Of a stretch of DNA of 64,000 nucleotides, positions 1-8,493 are shown in pieces. The stretch lies in contig NC_015416.1 in NCBI RefSeq assembly GCF_000204415.1, forward strand, positions 124,001-188,000. The letters run 5' to 3'. Position 1 is the first letter of the stretch; every line of letters begins with the position of its first letter. The DNA is from Methanothrix soehngenii GP6. GTDB lineage: Archaea; Halobacteriota; Methanosarcinia; Methanotrichales; Methanotrichaceae. Below the pieces are notes generated by a model. That model was given only the letters and a program-made list of their open reading frames with translations. It had not been told where the DNA came from and did no database searches. Made by a program: the position numbers and the translations under genes.

Positions 1-1
1 T

Positions 2-1141
2 CACGAGTCGGATATGGTTGCCAAGCCCGATCCAACCACCTTCCAGCTCATCCCCTGGAGGCAGCAGGAGAACGCCGTGGCCAGGATGTTCTGTGACATC
101 CAGAACCCCGATGGCACCCCGTATGAGGGCGACCCCAGAAATGTGCTCAAAAGGAACCTCAGCCGAATCAAAGATGACGGCTATAGCTTCCTGGTAGGCC
201 CGGAGCTGGAGTTCTTCTACTTCAAGGGAGAGAACAACACCGATGTCCTGGATAACGGCGGATATTTCGACCTGACCACGGCAGACAACGCTACCGACCT
301 GAGGAGGGACACCATTCTCGCCCTGGACTCCATGGGCATCGATGTGGAGTACAGCCACCACGAGGTCGCTCCCTCTCAGCATGAGATCGACCTTCGGTAC
401 AAGGATGCCCTCTCCATGGCGGACACGGTGATGACCTACAAGATCACCGTCAAGGAGATCGCCCGCAGATACGGCTATCATGCCAGCTTCATGCCCAAAC
501 CCATCTTCGGCCAGAACGGCAGCGGAATGCACGTCCACCAGTCTCTCTTCCAGGGCAAGAGGAATGTGATGTTCGATCCAGGCAACGAGTTCAATCTATC
601 CGATGAGGGCAGATACTATATCGCCGGCCTTCTCAGGCACGCTCCCGAGATCACTGCCGTCACCAACCAGTGGGTTAACTCCTACAAGAGGCTGGTCCCC
701 GGCTACGAGGCTCCCGTCTACATCGCCTGGGCAAGGAGGAACAGATCCTCTCTGGTCAGAGTGCCCATGTACAAGCCCGGAAAAGAGGCGGCCACGAGGG
801 TGGAGTATCGCAGCCCGGATCCGGCAGCCAATCCCTACCTGGCCTTCTCTGTCATGCTGGCCGCAGGGCTCGCCGGCATTGCCAACAAATACGATCTCCC
901 CTCGCCCCAGGAGCAGGACATATATCACATGACTGATGAACAGAGGGCGAAAGCAGGAATCACGTCCCTTCCCGGCAGCCTGAACGATGCCATCCACATC
1001 ACCGAGAAGAGCACCCTCGTCCGGGAGGCTTTAGGCGAGCACGTCTTCCGGGCCTTCATCGCCAACAAGAGGGCAGAGTGGGATGCCTACCGCATGAACG
1101 TCACCCAGTGGGAGCTTAACCGCTACCTTCCACTACTGTGA
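2..1141 (+). CDS. glnA: Glutamine synthetase, type I-alpha (5' end outside window)
   Basis: ATP-dependent synthesis of glutamine from glutamate and ammonia in the cytoplasm. The reading frame is open from base 2, before the first ATG at base 14, so the gene starts left of the window and about 60-70 N-terminal residues are missing. Visible family motifs are the glutamate/ATP-site segment NGSGMHVHQS, the GPELEFF metal-ligand strand and the NPYLAFSVMLAAGLAGI helix. The loop IYHMTDEQRAKAGITSLP is of the GSI-alpha kind and lacks the tyrosine adenylylation site of GSI-beta, so feedback control rather than adenylylation is expected. The glutamate synthase genes follow directly, completing a GS-GOGAT pathway. 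Confidence 0.96.
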   Translation, partial: HESDMVAKPDPTTFQLIPWRQQENAVARMFCDIQNPDGTPYEGDPRNVLKRNLSRIKDDGYSFLVGPELEFFYFKGENNTDVLDNGGYFDLTTADNATDLRRDTILALDSMGIDVEYSHHEVAPSQHEIDLRYKDALSMADTVMTYKITVKEIARRYGYHASFMPKPIFGQNGSGMHVHQSLFQGKRNVMFDPGNEFNLSDEGRYYIAGLLRHAPEITAVTNQWVNSYKRLVPGYEAPVYIAWARRNRSSLVRVPMYKPGKEAATRVEYRSPDPAANPYLAFSVMLAAGLAGIANKYDLPSPQEQDIYHMTDEQRAKAGITSLPGSLNDAIHITEKSTLVREALGEHVFRAFIANKRAEWDAYRMNVTQWELNRYLPLL

Positions 1142-1223
1142 GCATTCTGGGGACGAATCTGGCTGCTCGATTAAGCCCCGGGGAATCGTCTATAAGAGAT
1201 AGCAAGGTCGATGACTGGAGTTT

Positions 1224-2351
1224 TTGGTTGCTATGCCAAGGAACAGAAGAGAGCTTTACAATAAGGAGATCTGCGCTTGCTCCATCTTCGGGGCAATGAA
1301 CCGGGATGGTGAACGCTTCAACGCTGCCGGGGTCATGAAGGCCATAGCCAACATGCATGTGCGGGGCAACGGCCTGGGCGGGGGCTTTGCAGCCTACGGC
1401 ATATATCCGCAGTATCGAGACTACTATGCCTTCCATCTCATGTTCAACGGCAAAACCCTCCAGTCCCAGATATCGGCCAAAGCGGAATTCGAGCAATACC
1501 TCAACCAGAGGTTCGATGTGGTCCATGATGAGGAGATCCCTCACCGCCCTCAAACCCAGCTTCGAGATCCCCCCCTGATATGGCGCTACTTCGCCTCCCC
1601 AAAAAAAATGGGAGAGGACGCCAGCCTGTCAGACGACGAGTACGTGGTGAGAACGGTGATGCAGACCAACAGCAGAGCAGAGGACGCCTACATATTCTCC
1701 TCTGGAATGAATATGGGCTGCTTCAAGGGAGTGGGCTATCCTGAGGAGATCGGTGAGTACTTCATGCTCGACCAACTCTACTCTGCCTATGCCTGGACGG
1801 CTCATGGCCGGTTTCCTACCAACACCCAGGCCTGGTGGGGGGGAGCCCATCCCTTCAGCCTGCTGGATACGAGCGTGGTGCACAACGGCGAGATCTCCTC
1901 TTACGGCACCAATCGCTGGTACCTGGAGATGTACGGCTATGCCTGCACCCTTCAGACCGATACCGAGGTCATAGCCTATGCTGCAGACCTGCTCCTCAGA
2001 AGGCAGAGGATACCGATGGAGATCGTGGCCAAGATCCTGGCCCCGCCCATCTGGAATGCCATCGATACCATGAATGAAAAGGAGAAGAAACTCTTCACCA
2101 CACTGAGAATGGTCTATGGCCCCCTGCTTATGAACGGCCCCTTTGCCATCATCATCGGCCAGACAGGCAGGCTGATTGGCCTGACGGACAGAATCCGGCT
2201 CCGGCCGATAACAGCAGCCACCAGAGGGGAGATGTTCTATCTCTCCAGCGAAGAAGCGTCGATCAGACTTATCTCGCCGGAATTAGACTCCGTCTGGACG
2301 CCCAGCGGAGGAGAACCGGTAATATGCGAACTTAACAGCAGGAGGGTATAA
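1224..2351 (+). CDS. Glutamate synthase, amidotransferase (class II GATase) subunit
   Basis: Stand-alone glutaminase domain of an archaeal split glutamate synthase. It releases ammonia from glutamine for the synthase subunit encoded next. The expected N-terminal nucleophile appears as Cys19 in CSIFGAM, so a short propeptide must be removed if ATG 1224 is the start. Other class II motifs are HGRFPTNT, AHPF and HNGEIS, and TDTEV. At 375 residues it is one domain only; bacterial GltB fuses all three domains. The gene ends one base before the next ATG, so the genes are probably co-translated. The family usually has CGIFG or CGVVG at the nucleophile, so CSIFG is a mild variant. Confidence 0.93.
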   Translation: MVAMPRNRRELYNKEICACSIFGAMNRDGERFNAAGVMKAIANMHVRGNGLGGGFAAYGIYPQYRDYYAFHLMFNGKTLQSQISAKAEFEQYLNQRFDVVHDEEIPHRPQTQLRDPPLIWRYFASPKKMGEDASLSDDEYVVRTVMQTNSRAEDAYIFSSGMNMGCFKGVGYPEEIGEYFMLDQLYSAYAWTAHGRFPTNTQAWWGGAHPFSLLDTSVVHNGEISSYGTNRWYLEMYGYACTLQTDTEVIAYAADLLLRRQRIPMEIVAKILAPPIWNAIDTMNEKEKKLFTTLRMVYGPLLMNGPFAIIIGQTGRLIGLTDRIRLRPITAATRGEMFYLSSEEASIRLISPELDSVWTPSGGEPVICELNSRRV

Positions 2352-2352
2352 G

Positions 2353-3867
2353 ATGAAATCATTCGTCTTTCCCCAGTTTCAGATCATCAGAGACGAGGCA
2401 AAATGCGGCCAGTGCCGGGGTTGCGAGAGGCAGTGCGCATTTGGCACCCACACATACGATCCGGTCAGCGATCGATTGATATCAGACGACAACAAGTGCG
2501 TTGGCTGCCAGAGGTGCGCCATCTTCTGCCCCCGTGATGCCATAGTGGTCCGGCCAAATCCGTCATTCTACCGCCCGAACGCCTCCTGGTCTCGGGAGAA
2601 GCTGGAGGACGTTAAAAAGCAGGCTGAGACTGGCGGGGTGATACTGACAGGATGCGGCAACGACAAGCCCTTCAGGATCTACTGGGACCACATGGTGCTC
2701 AATGCCTCTCAGGTCACCAACCCCTCGATAGATCCTCTGCGGGAGCCGATGGAGCTGCGCACCTTTCTTGGTGCCAAGCCTGACCTGATGGATTTCAAGG
2801 TAAAGAACGAGGAAGTGGAGATTGCCACCCAGCTCTCACCCAATCTGATGGTGGAAATGCCGATCGTCTTCTCCGCCATGTCCTTCGGAGCAATCAGCTA
2901 CAATGCCTTCCTCTCCCTGGCCACAGCGGCCAGCAAATTGGGGACCTACTTCAATACCGGCGAGGGGGGGCTTCCCAGGGAGATGAGAGAGAAATTCGGC
3001 AAGCATGCCATCGTACAGGTAGCCTCCGGTCGTTTCGGCATAGATGCCGAATACCTCAACTGCGCCGCTGCGGTGGAGATCAAGGTAGGCCAGGGGGCTA
3101 AACCTGGAATAGGCGGTCACTTGCCCGGAGAGAAGGTCTCTGTTTCCGTCTCCGCCACCCGGATGATCCCAGTGGGCACAGACGCCATCTCCCCGGCGCC
3201 GCATCATGATATCTACTCCATCGAGGATCTGTCCATGCTCATCCACGCCATCAAAGAGGCTACAAACTACGAGAAGCCGGTATCGGTCAAGATCGCAGCT
3301 GTGCATAACTTCGCCGCCATAGCAGCGGGGATCGTTCATGCTGGCGCGGACATCATTGCCATCGATGGCCTGCGGGGGGGCACCGGAGCTGCTCCCAAGG
3401 TGATCAGGGACAATGTGGGAATACCCATTGAGCTGGCCATATCCTCTCTGGACCGACGCCTCCGCCAGGATGGCATCAGGAACAGGTGCTCGATCATCGC
3501 CGCTGGCGGAATTCGCTGCAGCGCAGATGTGATAAAAGCCATAGCCCTGGGTGCAGATGCCACCTATATCGGCTCGGCAGCTCTCATTGCCATGGGCTGC
3601 AATCTCTGCCAGAAATGCTACACCGGCAAATGCAACTGGGGAATCTGTACCCAGGACCCGCGTCTAGCAGGGCGGCTGAATGTGGATATCGCCTCCCAGC
3701 GGCTGGTTAACCTCATATCTGCCTGGTCTCATGAGATTCAGGAGATGCTGGGGGGAATGGGGATCAATGCCCTGGAGAGCCTGCGCGGAAACCGTGACCA
3801 TCTGCGGGGCGTGGGTTTATATGAATGGGAGCTGGATGTCCTGGGAATAAAGGGTGCGGGAGAATGA
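2353..3867 (+). CDS. gltB: Glutamate synthase, FMN-binding synthase subunit with N-terminal ferredoxin domain
   Basis: Central catalytic subunit of archaeal glutamate synthase: makes glutamate from 2-oxoglutarate and ammonia on FMN. Residues 10-70 carry two 4Fe-4S motifs (CGQCRGCERQC and CVGCQRCAIFC) that can feed electrons to the flavin. From about residue 160 the (beta/alpha)8 synthase domain follows, with the GEGG, KPGIGG, HHDIYSIEDL and DGLRGGTGAAP motifs. The cysteine cluster near residues 416-434 (CNLCQKCYTGKCNWGIC) corresponds to the GltB iron-sulfur site. Its stop codon overlaps the next start (ATGA). No NADPH-binding small subunit is nearby, so ferredoxin or the Fe-S proteins just downstream are the likelier donors. 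Confidence 0.95.
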   Translation: MKSFVFPQFQIIRDEAKCGQCRGCERQCAFGTHTYDPVSDRLISDDNKCVGCQRCAIFCPRDAIVVRPNPSFYRPNASWSREKLEDVKKQAETGGVILTGCGNDKPFRIYWDHMVLNASQVTNPSIDPLREPMELRTFLGAKPDLMDFKVKNEEVEIATQLSPNLMVEMPIVFSAMSFGAISYNAFLSLATAASKLGTYFNTGEGGLPREMREKFGKHAIVQVASGRFGIDAEYLNCAAAVEIKVGQGAKPGIGGHLPGEKVSVSVSATRMIPVGTDAISPAPHHDIYSIEDLSMLIHAIKEATNYEKPVSVKIAAVHNFAAIAAGIVHAGADIIAIDGLRGGTGAAPKVIRDNVGIPIELAISSLDRRLRQDGIRNRCSIIAAGGIRCSADVIKAIALGADATYIGSAALIAMGCNLCQKCYTGKCNWGICTQDPRLAGRLNVDIASQRLVNLISAWSHEIQEMLGGMGINALESLRGNRDHLRGVGLYEWELDVLGIKGAGE

Positions 3868-4682
3868 TTCAGGATAATGAGATCTCCCTTATCCCAACAA
3901 ATACCATGGCTTCAGGAGGTTTGTTTTTGGGAGCGGTTGAGATCAATGCCGACGGGCTCCAGACCAGAGATTTGAACGACCGGCTGCGAGATCTGATGCT
4001 GGCCGGCAAGAGAAAAGTGATAATCAGAAATGTATGCGGCCAGCGATATATTGGCACCAGACTGTACTCGCCAGAGAGGCACCGGATGGAGATCGATATC
4101 TTCGGTACTCCTGGAAATGACCTGGCTGCCTTCCTCTTCGGTCATAGGCTGGTCGTGCATGGCAATGCTCAGGACGGGGTTGGAAACACCATGGATGATG
4201 GAGAGATTGTGATTGAGGGTAGAGCGGGAGATGTCTTGGGCTTTTCCATGCGTGGAGGGACGATCTATGTGCGGGACGGCTGCGGCTACAGGACCGCTCT
4301 GCATATGAAAGAGTACGAGGGCAAAAAGCCGGCTCTTGTCATAGGCGGGACGGCTCAGGATTTTCTGGGCGAGTACATGGCTGGAGGGACAGTCATCCTC
4401 CTGGATCTCAAAGGTCAGGGCCACAGGGCGAACTTCATAGGATCAGGTATGCATGGCGGGACCATATATCTGCGGGGCTCAGTGAACCGCTCGCAGGTGA
4501 GCGAACAGGTGGAGATCTCACCGATTGATGAAGCCGATCGGGGGATTTTAGACCAGTATGTGTCCGGTTTCATTGAAAAATTCCCTGATCTCGAACTGAT
4601 TCCTGAAGAGGTCCTGAAGGATGGTTTCGTCAAGCTCATCCCGAGATCAAAGAGGCCTTATAGCGATCTATATACCTATTGA
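3864..4682 (+). CDS. Glutamate synthase GXGXG-domain subunit
   Basis: Third piece of the split glutamate synthase, equal to the C-terminal right-handed beta-helix domain of bacterial GltB. The repeated G-x-x-G-x-x-x-G turns are visible (GAVEINADG, GNTMDDGEIVIEG, GDVLGFSMRGGTIYV, GSGMHGGTIYLRG). In the single-chain enzyme this domain is structural and positions the ammonia tunnel. I start it at ATG 3864, which overlaps the upstream stop as ATGA and has a purine-rich GGGTGCGGGAG stretch before it, giving 272 residues. The frame also opens upstream at 3825, but that would overlap the previous gene by over 40 bases. Confidence 0.92.
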   Translation: MIQDNEISLIPTNTMASGGLFLGAVEINADGLQTRDLNDRLRDLMLAGKRKVIIRNVCGQRYIGTRLYSPERHRMEIDIFGTPGNDLAAFLFGHRLVVHGNAQDGVGNTMDDGEIVIEGRAGDVLGFSMRGGTIYVRDGCGYRTALHMKEYEGKKPALVIGGTAQDFLGEYMAGGTVILLDLKGQGHRANFIGSGMHGGTIYLRGSVNRSQVSEQVEISPIDEADRGILDQYVSGFIEKFPDLELIPEEVLKDGFVKLIPRSKRPYSDLYTY

Positions 4683-4693
4683 AGAGGGATTAG

Positions 4694-5131
4694 ATGCCAG
4701 TTTATGTTGATATCAGCAGATGTATAGGATGCCGGTCCTGCGAGGTGGCCTGCGATCGGGTGCATGGTGGCAAAGGGCATGTGAATGTTCATTTTGTAGG
4801 TAGTCTGGCATCAGTACCGGTCTTCTGCCATCACTGTGAGGATGCCTGCTGCACCATGGTCTGCAGTACCGGAGCCCTGCATAAAGAGGGGGATAAAACG
4901 GCTTTTGATGTGGACAAGTGCACTGGCTGTGGCCTGTGCCAGCTGGCCTGTCCCTTTGGGGTTGTACGGACGGACAAAATCGCTCATAAATGCGATCTGT
5001 GCTCGGGCCAGGAGATGCCGACATGTGTTATGACCTGTCCAGCCAATGCCTTGAGCCTGGATTTCGATCTCGCCAGCCGCAGGGCTCGCAACCGTGCGGC
5101 CATGTTAATCACCAGGGGAGGCAGAGCATGA
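4694..5131 (+). CDS. Four-cluster-type 4Fe-4S protein (HycB/CooF/DmsB-like)
   Basis: A 145-residue electron-transfer protein of the family that links hydrogenases and molybdo-enzymes to their partners. Four Cys groups are visible in order: CIGCRSCEVAC, CHHCEDACCTMVC, CTGCGLCQLAC and CDLCSGQEMPTCVMTC, enough for up to four 4Fe-4S clusters. There is no signal peptide, so it acts in the cytoplasm. It lies 11 bases after the GXGXG subunit and overlaps the next Fe-S gene by ATGA, so it belongs to the glutamate synthase operon. Inference: it is the electron carrier or bound electron-entry subunit of this glutamate synthase. No catalytic partner of the hydrogenase type is present in the window. Confidence 0.88.
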   Translation: MPVYVDISRCIGCRSCEVACDRVHGGKGHVNVHFVGSLASVPVFCHHCEDACCTMVCSTGALHKEGDKTAFDVDKCTGCGLCQLACPFGVVRTDKIAHKCDLCSGQEMPTCVMTCPANALSLDFDLASRRARNRAAMLITRGGRA

Positions 5132-5547
5132 TAAAAGTTGATCCAGGCAAGTGTCTGGGCTGCCTGTCCTGCTCCAACGTCTGCCCCAACCAGAACATCG
5201 TCCTTCTACAGAGCGCTGATACCAGAACCGTTCACTGGAAAAAGTGCAAAGAGGAGTGCGATCTTTGCGTCGAGTTCTGTCCGGCCAAGGCACTGGCTCT
5301 GGTGGCTTATGATGAGCTTGTCCCAGAGTCCGAGATCTCCTTTGAACTGGTGGCCTGCAGGGTCTGCGGATCACGATATGCCACCTTGCCCATGTTGATG
5401 AAGGTCGAGGCTTCCCTTCCTGCAGGGATGCAGGAGGATGCCAGCGGCCTGGAATGGATCCGGATCTGTTCCCAATGCCGGCGGGATATTGAGGCGGAGA
5501 AGGCGGCCGGACAGGTAATGAAGGAGAGAAAGAGGATTAGCCCCTGA
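5128..5547 (+). CDS. Ferredoxin-like Fe-S protein with C-terminal Cys pairs (HycB/HyfA-tail type)
   Basis: The start is ATG 5128, overlapping the upstream stop as ATGA, which gives 139 residues. The first 60 residues hold two clusters (CLGCLSCSNVC and CKEECDLCVEFC). The C-terminal half has two further Cys pairs, CRVCG near residue 80 and CSQC near residue 119, spaced like a metal-binding or extra cluster site. The family occurs with hydrogenase and CO-dehydrogenase modules; here it closes the glutamate synthase operon, just before a strong hairpin. Electron supply to the synthase is inferred from position only. Confidence 0.83.
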   Translation: MIKVDPGKCLGCLSCSNVCPNQNIVLLQSADTRTVHWKKCKEECDLCVEFCPAKALALVAYDELVPESEISFELVACRVCGSRYATLPMLMKVEASLPAGMQEDASGLEWIRICSQCRRDIEAEKAAGQVMKERKRISP

Positions 5548-5573
5548 AGGAGTATCCGATTCGCTCCTTCAGG
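5543..5573. terminator. Convergent hairpin terminator
   Basis: Ten-base perfect inverted repeat (CCTGAAGGAG at 5543 and CTCCTTCAGG at 5564) with an 11-base loop, followed on the plus strand by GGTTTTATTT. It sits between the end of the plus-strand Fe-S gene and the end of the minus-strand GHMP-kinase-like gene. It probably serves the plus-strand operon. Confidence 0.65.
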
Positions 5574-5594
5574 CTGGTTTTATTTCTGTCTTGC

Positions 5595-6725
5595 TTAGTC
5601 CACTCTGATCGTCAGGCCTATATTGTCCACTTTGGTTTCTACGGCAATCTTGAGGCCCACGGGCTCGATAATCTTCGCCACCTCATCCCGGCTGCGTTCG
5701 GTGACAATGGCGATGGAAGGGCCGACCGAGCTCATCCCCACGAACTCCAGGTCGGCATCTCGCAGAATGCTCATGTAGCGATAGATCTCAAAGCCATGAT
5801 GCTCCACCTCGGCCCTCTTCGAGCCCCGAAACTCTATCTCCCAGATGGTGTCTCCGATCTTTCTCAGGTCGCTTTTCTCCAGGGCGGGGATGAGGTCCAT
5901 GAGCATCAGATAGGCTTTTAGCTCCCTGTCCTGATAATCGAGGTTCCTGGCCCGGTTCATGAGCAGATCGAACTCCGAGCGGCCGGCAGAGGAGACGATG
6001 GTGGGGGGGATGGTGATGAAGACGTTCTTACCTTCGGCAAACCGGTGCTGGTAGACCAGGGCCAGCTCGTCGCCGGTAATTACCATGCCTCCGTAAGTTG
6101 CTGCCGCTGGACCCACGCCGGTCTCAAAGCCGTTTGTAACCCTGCCGTCCTCGGTCTCCTCCACATAGTTGTTGCCTATGAGCATGCGGATCTGTTCTCT
6201 ATTCAGGGGGGAGCCTAAAGCGCTGTTCATGGCATGGCCTAAAGCTAAAAGGACCGATCCGGTGGAGCCGAGTCCTACATGCTTTTTCTGGTGGTCGCGG
6301 ACCACAATTCTGAATCCACCCTCATAGCGGACCGTCTTTCTGAATACCTCTGCAAAATGGCGGATTATAGGTTCCCGAGAATAGTCGATCTCCAACCCGG
6401 ATGGGATGCATTCCACCTGGGCAGAGCAGTAGATCTGCAGGGCAAAGCCCATTCCTCCTCCCCCCGGCCGGTCGGGGGCAAAGCGGTTCATGTCCAGTAC
6501 AGTCAGATGAATGCGACCAGGAGCGGTTACCGTTATCTTCCCTGAAACCGGAGTGAGCTGGTAGTCTTTTTCCAATCCCAGGGTTTTTATGCACTGGCCC
6601 GGGACAAAGGGCTGGAACTCGTATTCAACCAGGTCCAGATCCCCGCCTCTTATCAATATCTTTGCCAAGATCGCACCTCTATCACAAAGGCTTCTGTGCA
6701 GATTCAACAAATAGCTTCCAGCCAA
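5595..6725 (-). CDS. mptG: Beta-ribofuranosylaminobenzene 5'-phosphate synthase-like protein
   Basis: The family condenses 4-hydroxybenzoate or p-aminobenzoate with PRPP to beta-RFA-P, the committed step of tetrahydromethanopterin synthesis, and shares the GHMP-kinase fold. Seen here: the family signature RIHLTVLDMN at about residue 72, a glycine-rich segment PGGGGMGFAL, and the GHMP motif HVGLGSTGSVLLALG near residue 150. The C-terminal ATP-grasp-like helix and strand pattern (VGMSSVGPSIAIVTE) is kept. An N-terminal extension of about 55 residues precedes the core; family members are usually 310-340 residues. It is the last gene of a minus-strand run that also includes MfnE. A paralogue of different substrate cannot be excluded. 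Confidence 0.85.
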   Translation of the reverse strand: MAGSYLLNLHRSLCDRGAILAKILIRGGDLDLVEYEFQPFVPGQCIKTLGLEKDYQLTPVSGKITVTAPGRIHLTVLDMNRFAPDRPGGGGMGFALQIYCSAQVECIPSGLEIDYSREPIIRHFAEVFRKTVRYEGGFRIVVRDHQKKHVGLGSTGSVLLALGHAMNSALGSPLNREQIRMLIGNNYVEETEDGRVTNGFETGVGPAAATYGGMVITGDELALVYQHRFAEGKNVFITIPPTIVSSAGRSEFDLLMNRARNLDYQDRELKAYLMLMDLIPALEKSDLRKIGDTIWEIEFRGSKRAEVEHHGFEIYRYMSILRDADLEFVGMSSVGPSIAIVTERSRDEVAKIIEPVGLKIAVETKVDNIGLTIRVD

Positions 6726-6733
6726 GAGCGGCC

Positions 6734-7093
6734 TTATGCCTGCCGGCCAAAGTAGATATTCTTGCCCGAGGCCTTCAGGGGAATGCCATATGCCACAACC
6801 CTTTCTTGTGACTCTATTGACCGGTTCTGTGCCGCTATCATATCCTGGCAGCGGGAAAAACCGTATCTTCTGCAGTTAAGGCCGGCATTATCCCCTGACC
6901 TGGCCGCCATTAGAACGCAGGCATCGCTCTGCTCCAGATTTTTGGCGTCTCGCAGGTAGAATTTAGTGCTACGGGCAAGGCCCAGGCGGGAAAGCTCCCT
7001 GGAAAGCTCCTGCAGCTCTTCGCCAACTACCACTTTGATCAAAATTGAGTCCTGGCCTTTGCCTTTGGGGGCGGTGGGTGCAGAGAGGCCCAT
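6734..7093 (-). CDS. Short DUF2148-like (ferredoxin-domain) protein
   Basis: Resembles the DUF2148 family of methanogens and anaerobes (about 180 residues). Seen: the N-terminal TAPKGKGQD, the FYLRDAKNLEQSDACVLM segment, the GLNC motif, and the C-terminal GIPLKASGKNIYFGR, which matches the usual family ending. The middle of the family, including the second and third Cys pairs and the LGIA helix region, is absent, so 119 residues look like a full-length protein with an internal loss of roughly 50-60 residues. The start has an AGGA ribosome site seven bases away. Function is unknown; the missing cysteines suggest it no longer binds a cluster. Confidence 0.6.
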   Translation of the reverse strand: MGLSAPTAPKGKGQDSILIKVVVGEELQELSRELSRLGLARSTKFYLRDAKNLEQSDACVLMAARSGDNAGLNCRRYGFSRCQDMIAAQNRSIESQERVVAYGIPLKASGKNIYFGRQA

Positions 7094-7106
7094 TAATTGC
7101 TTCCTG

Positions 7107-7517
7107 CTATCTGTCCTCTTCGATCACGTCATACTCATCCACATCGATGACCCGACCCCTCTGGCTGCTCCTTCCGCTGCCTTGATCACCAGGGCTGCTC
7201 TGTTTTTTCCCGAGCATATCCAGAAGAAGCGCGCCCAGGCCGGAGAATGCAAGCAATTCAACGATCCAGCGGACTTTTTTATATCTCCATAGCAACAGGC
7301 CGATCATTGCCTCGAATAGTGTGGGCAGAGGGCTGGACCTTGCCCCAGGATTTGCTTTCGATGCGCCGGATACAAAGGACTCCGCCTTGGCCCTGGTTGA
7401 GGGCTTCGTGAACCATCTCATGGATCTGGCCAGACCACTTGCCAGTGTCCCTCTGATCACCTTATTTGCCAGAGCTGCACTCATTGCCAATTTTATTAAT
7501 CTAGTCAGCGTTCCCAT
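7107..7517 (-). CDS. Hypothetical protein with one or two membrane segments
   Basis: I do not recognise this 136-residue protein. The first 30 residues (MGTLTRLIKLAMSAALANKV) form a basic amphipathic helix. A low-complexity Ser/Pro/Ala linker follows. Residues 68-105 hold two short hydrophobic stretches (LFEAMIGLLLW and IVELLAFSGLGALLLDML) that could form a membrane hairpin. The C-terminal tail is polar and ends in an acidic segment (VIDVDEYDVIEEDR). It lies between the DUF2148-like gene and a 50-residue gene on the same strand with small gaps, so it is probably co-transcribed. Confidence 0.6.
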   Translation of the reverse strand: MGTLTRLIKLAMSAALANKVIRGTLASGLARSMRWFTKPSTRAKAESFVSGASKANPGARSSPLPTLFEAMIGLLLWRYKKVRWIVELLAFSGLGALLLDMLGKKQSSPGDQGSGRSSQRGRVIDVDEYDVIEEDR

Positions 7518-7531
7518 TGGTCTATACTCTC

Positions 7532-7684
7532 TTACTGCAATGATATATTATTATCTCCAAACTTCTCCGGCCAGAGGGTTCTCTCCTGGCTGCGCTGCTT
7601 GATCATATCCTCAGCCTCGGCAATTGTTATGTCGAAGACTTCAGCCAGTATCTCCTTAGCGGCTATGAGCTCCAGCTCTATCAT
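7532..7684 (-). CDS. Small conserved-type protein, 50 residues
   Basis: The start at 7684 is supported by a strong GGGAGGCG ribosome site five bases upstream; a longer frame to 7786 has no such site. The product (MIELELIAAKEILAEVFDI...) is predicted to be two helices: a hydrophobic AKEILAEVFDI helix and a helix containing EAEDMIKQR. It looks like a small helix-turn-helix or dimerisation unit. I recognise similar short proteins in Methanosarcinales only in a general way and give no function. It stands directly downstream of the tRNA-Ala gene. Confidence 0.6.
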   Translation of the reverse strand: MIELELIAAKEILAEVFDITIAEAEDMIKQRSQERTLWPEKFGDNNISLQ

Positions 7685-7865
7685 ATATTCGCCTCCCGTT
7701 CGCGAGCCATGGCTGGCAAGGATGGAATCCTTTCTGGGCTTTTCCGTGCTATTAATGGCCAGCGGCATTAGCAACTCAATGGTCACTAAAATTTAAGTAA
7801 TTTGCTACTGGACTGGCTTGTCGTGCAGTTCAGGATTGACCTGAGAGGAATGGACTTGATGGGAA

Positions 7866-7937
7866 TGGACTTGACGGGATTTGAACCCGTGGCCTCCGCC
7901 TTGCGAAGGCGGCGATCTACCACTGATCTACAAGCCC
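7866..7937 (-). tRNA. tRNA-Ala, anticodon CGC
   Basis: A full cloverleaf can be drawn on the minus strand: acceptor GGGCTTG with CAAGTCC, a D arm, anticodon stem CCGCC/GGCGG with loop TTCGCAA, and a T arm with GGTTCAAATCC. The anticodon is CGC (Ala). The acceptor contains the G3-U70 wobble pair, the classic alanine identity element, and the discriminator is A73. CCA is not encoded. There is no intron. Confidence 0.95.
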
Positions 7938-7992
7938 AATGATCCTGGATCTGCCTGGATCTAAATCGTCTCCCAAAACGATAGAGGTGGTT

Positions 7993-8262
7993 TTAGATCA
8001 GACCGACCTCTTCCACTTCCACGGACTCCACGCCGGGAAGTTTTCTCACCGCTTCCTCGATCTCATCCGGGCTGCGGCCGCCCTTGTCATCCATGATGGT
8101 CACAACGATCAGAGCCTTGAGGCCAAATGCAATTGGTTTTTGCTCGATGGCATGCATTCTGGCGAAGCTGGGCACGGCTTTCCTTATGTCCTCAGCCAGC
8201 TTTTCCAGGTCTACATCTGTGCTCTCAGGCATAACCTTCATTCTTACTGCTGCGTCTCCCAT
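7993..8262 (-). CDS. ef1b: Translation elongation factor aEF-1beta
   Basis: Guanine-nucleotide exchange factor that reloads aEF-1alpha with GTP. The 89-residue product matches the usual archaeal length of 88-91. Family features are the N-terminal [10 protein letters not shown] strand, the [14 protein letters not shown] core and the C-terminal [13 protein letters not shown] strand. The start at 8262 has a clear GAGGTGA ribosome site five bases upstream; the longer frame to 8346 is rejected because it overlaps the zinc-ribbon gene. The pairing with an upstream zinc-ribbon microprotein is a common archaeal arrangement. Confidence 0.93.
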   Translation of the reverse strand: MGDAAVRMKVMPESTDVDLEKLAEDIRKAVPSFARMHAIEQKPIAFGLKALIVVTIMDDKGGRSPDEIEEAVRKLPGVESVEVEEVGLI

Positions 8263-8272
8263 TACTTTCACC

Positions 8273-8443
8273 TCATGGTCCTGTGAAGCCACAGGCCTTG
8301 CAGGTATAGACATTGCTCTGTTTTTTACATTTATTGCATCTGGCAATCACGGTTCCGCAGCTTGGGCAGGGAAACCTTGCTCCGCCCACGCCGGTCAGCG
8401 TAATGCCACATGATATGCATCTCTCTGGCATTTCTTCCTTCAT
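8273..8443 (-). CDS. Zinc-ribbon microprotein upstream of EF-1beta (HVO_2753-like)
   Basis: A 56-residue gene read from the minus strand. The start ATG at 8443 follows a GGAGGAGATAAT ribosome site; the product begins MKEEMPERC. Four Cys pairs are present: CISC, CPSC, CNKC and CKAC, giving two treble-clef or zinc-ribbon sites. The ending ACGFTGP is very typical of this archaeal family, which is found next to the EF-1beta gene. The stop lies 10 bases before the EF-1beta start, so the two are co-transcribed. A role in RNA or ribosome binding is inferred from the fold and context only. Confidence 0.9.
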   Translation of the reverse strand: MKEEMPERCISCGITLTGVGGARFPCPSCGTVIARCNKCKKQSNVYTCKACGFTGP

Positions 8444-8493
8444 ATTATCTCCTCCCTGGTAGACCTATTTCTCTGTATAAACCTTCCCATTGA

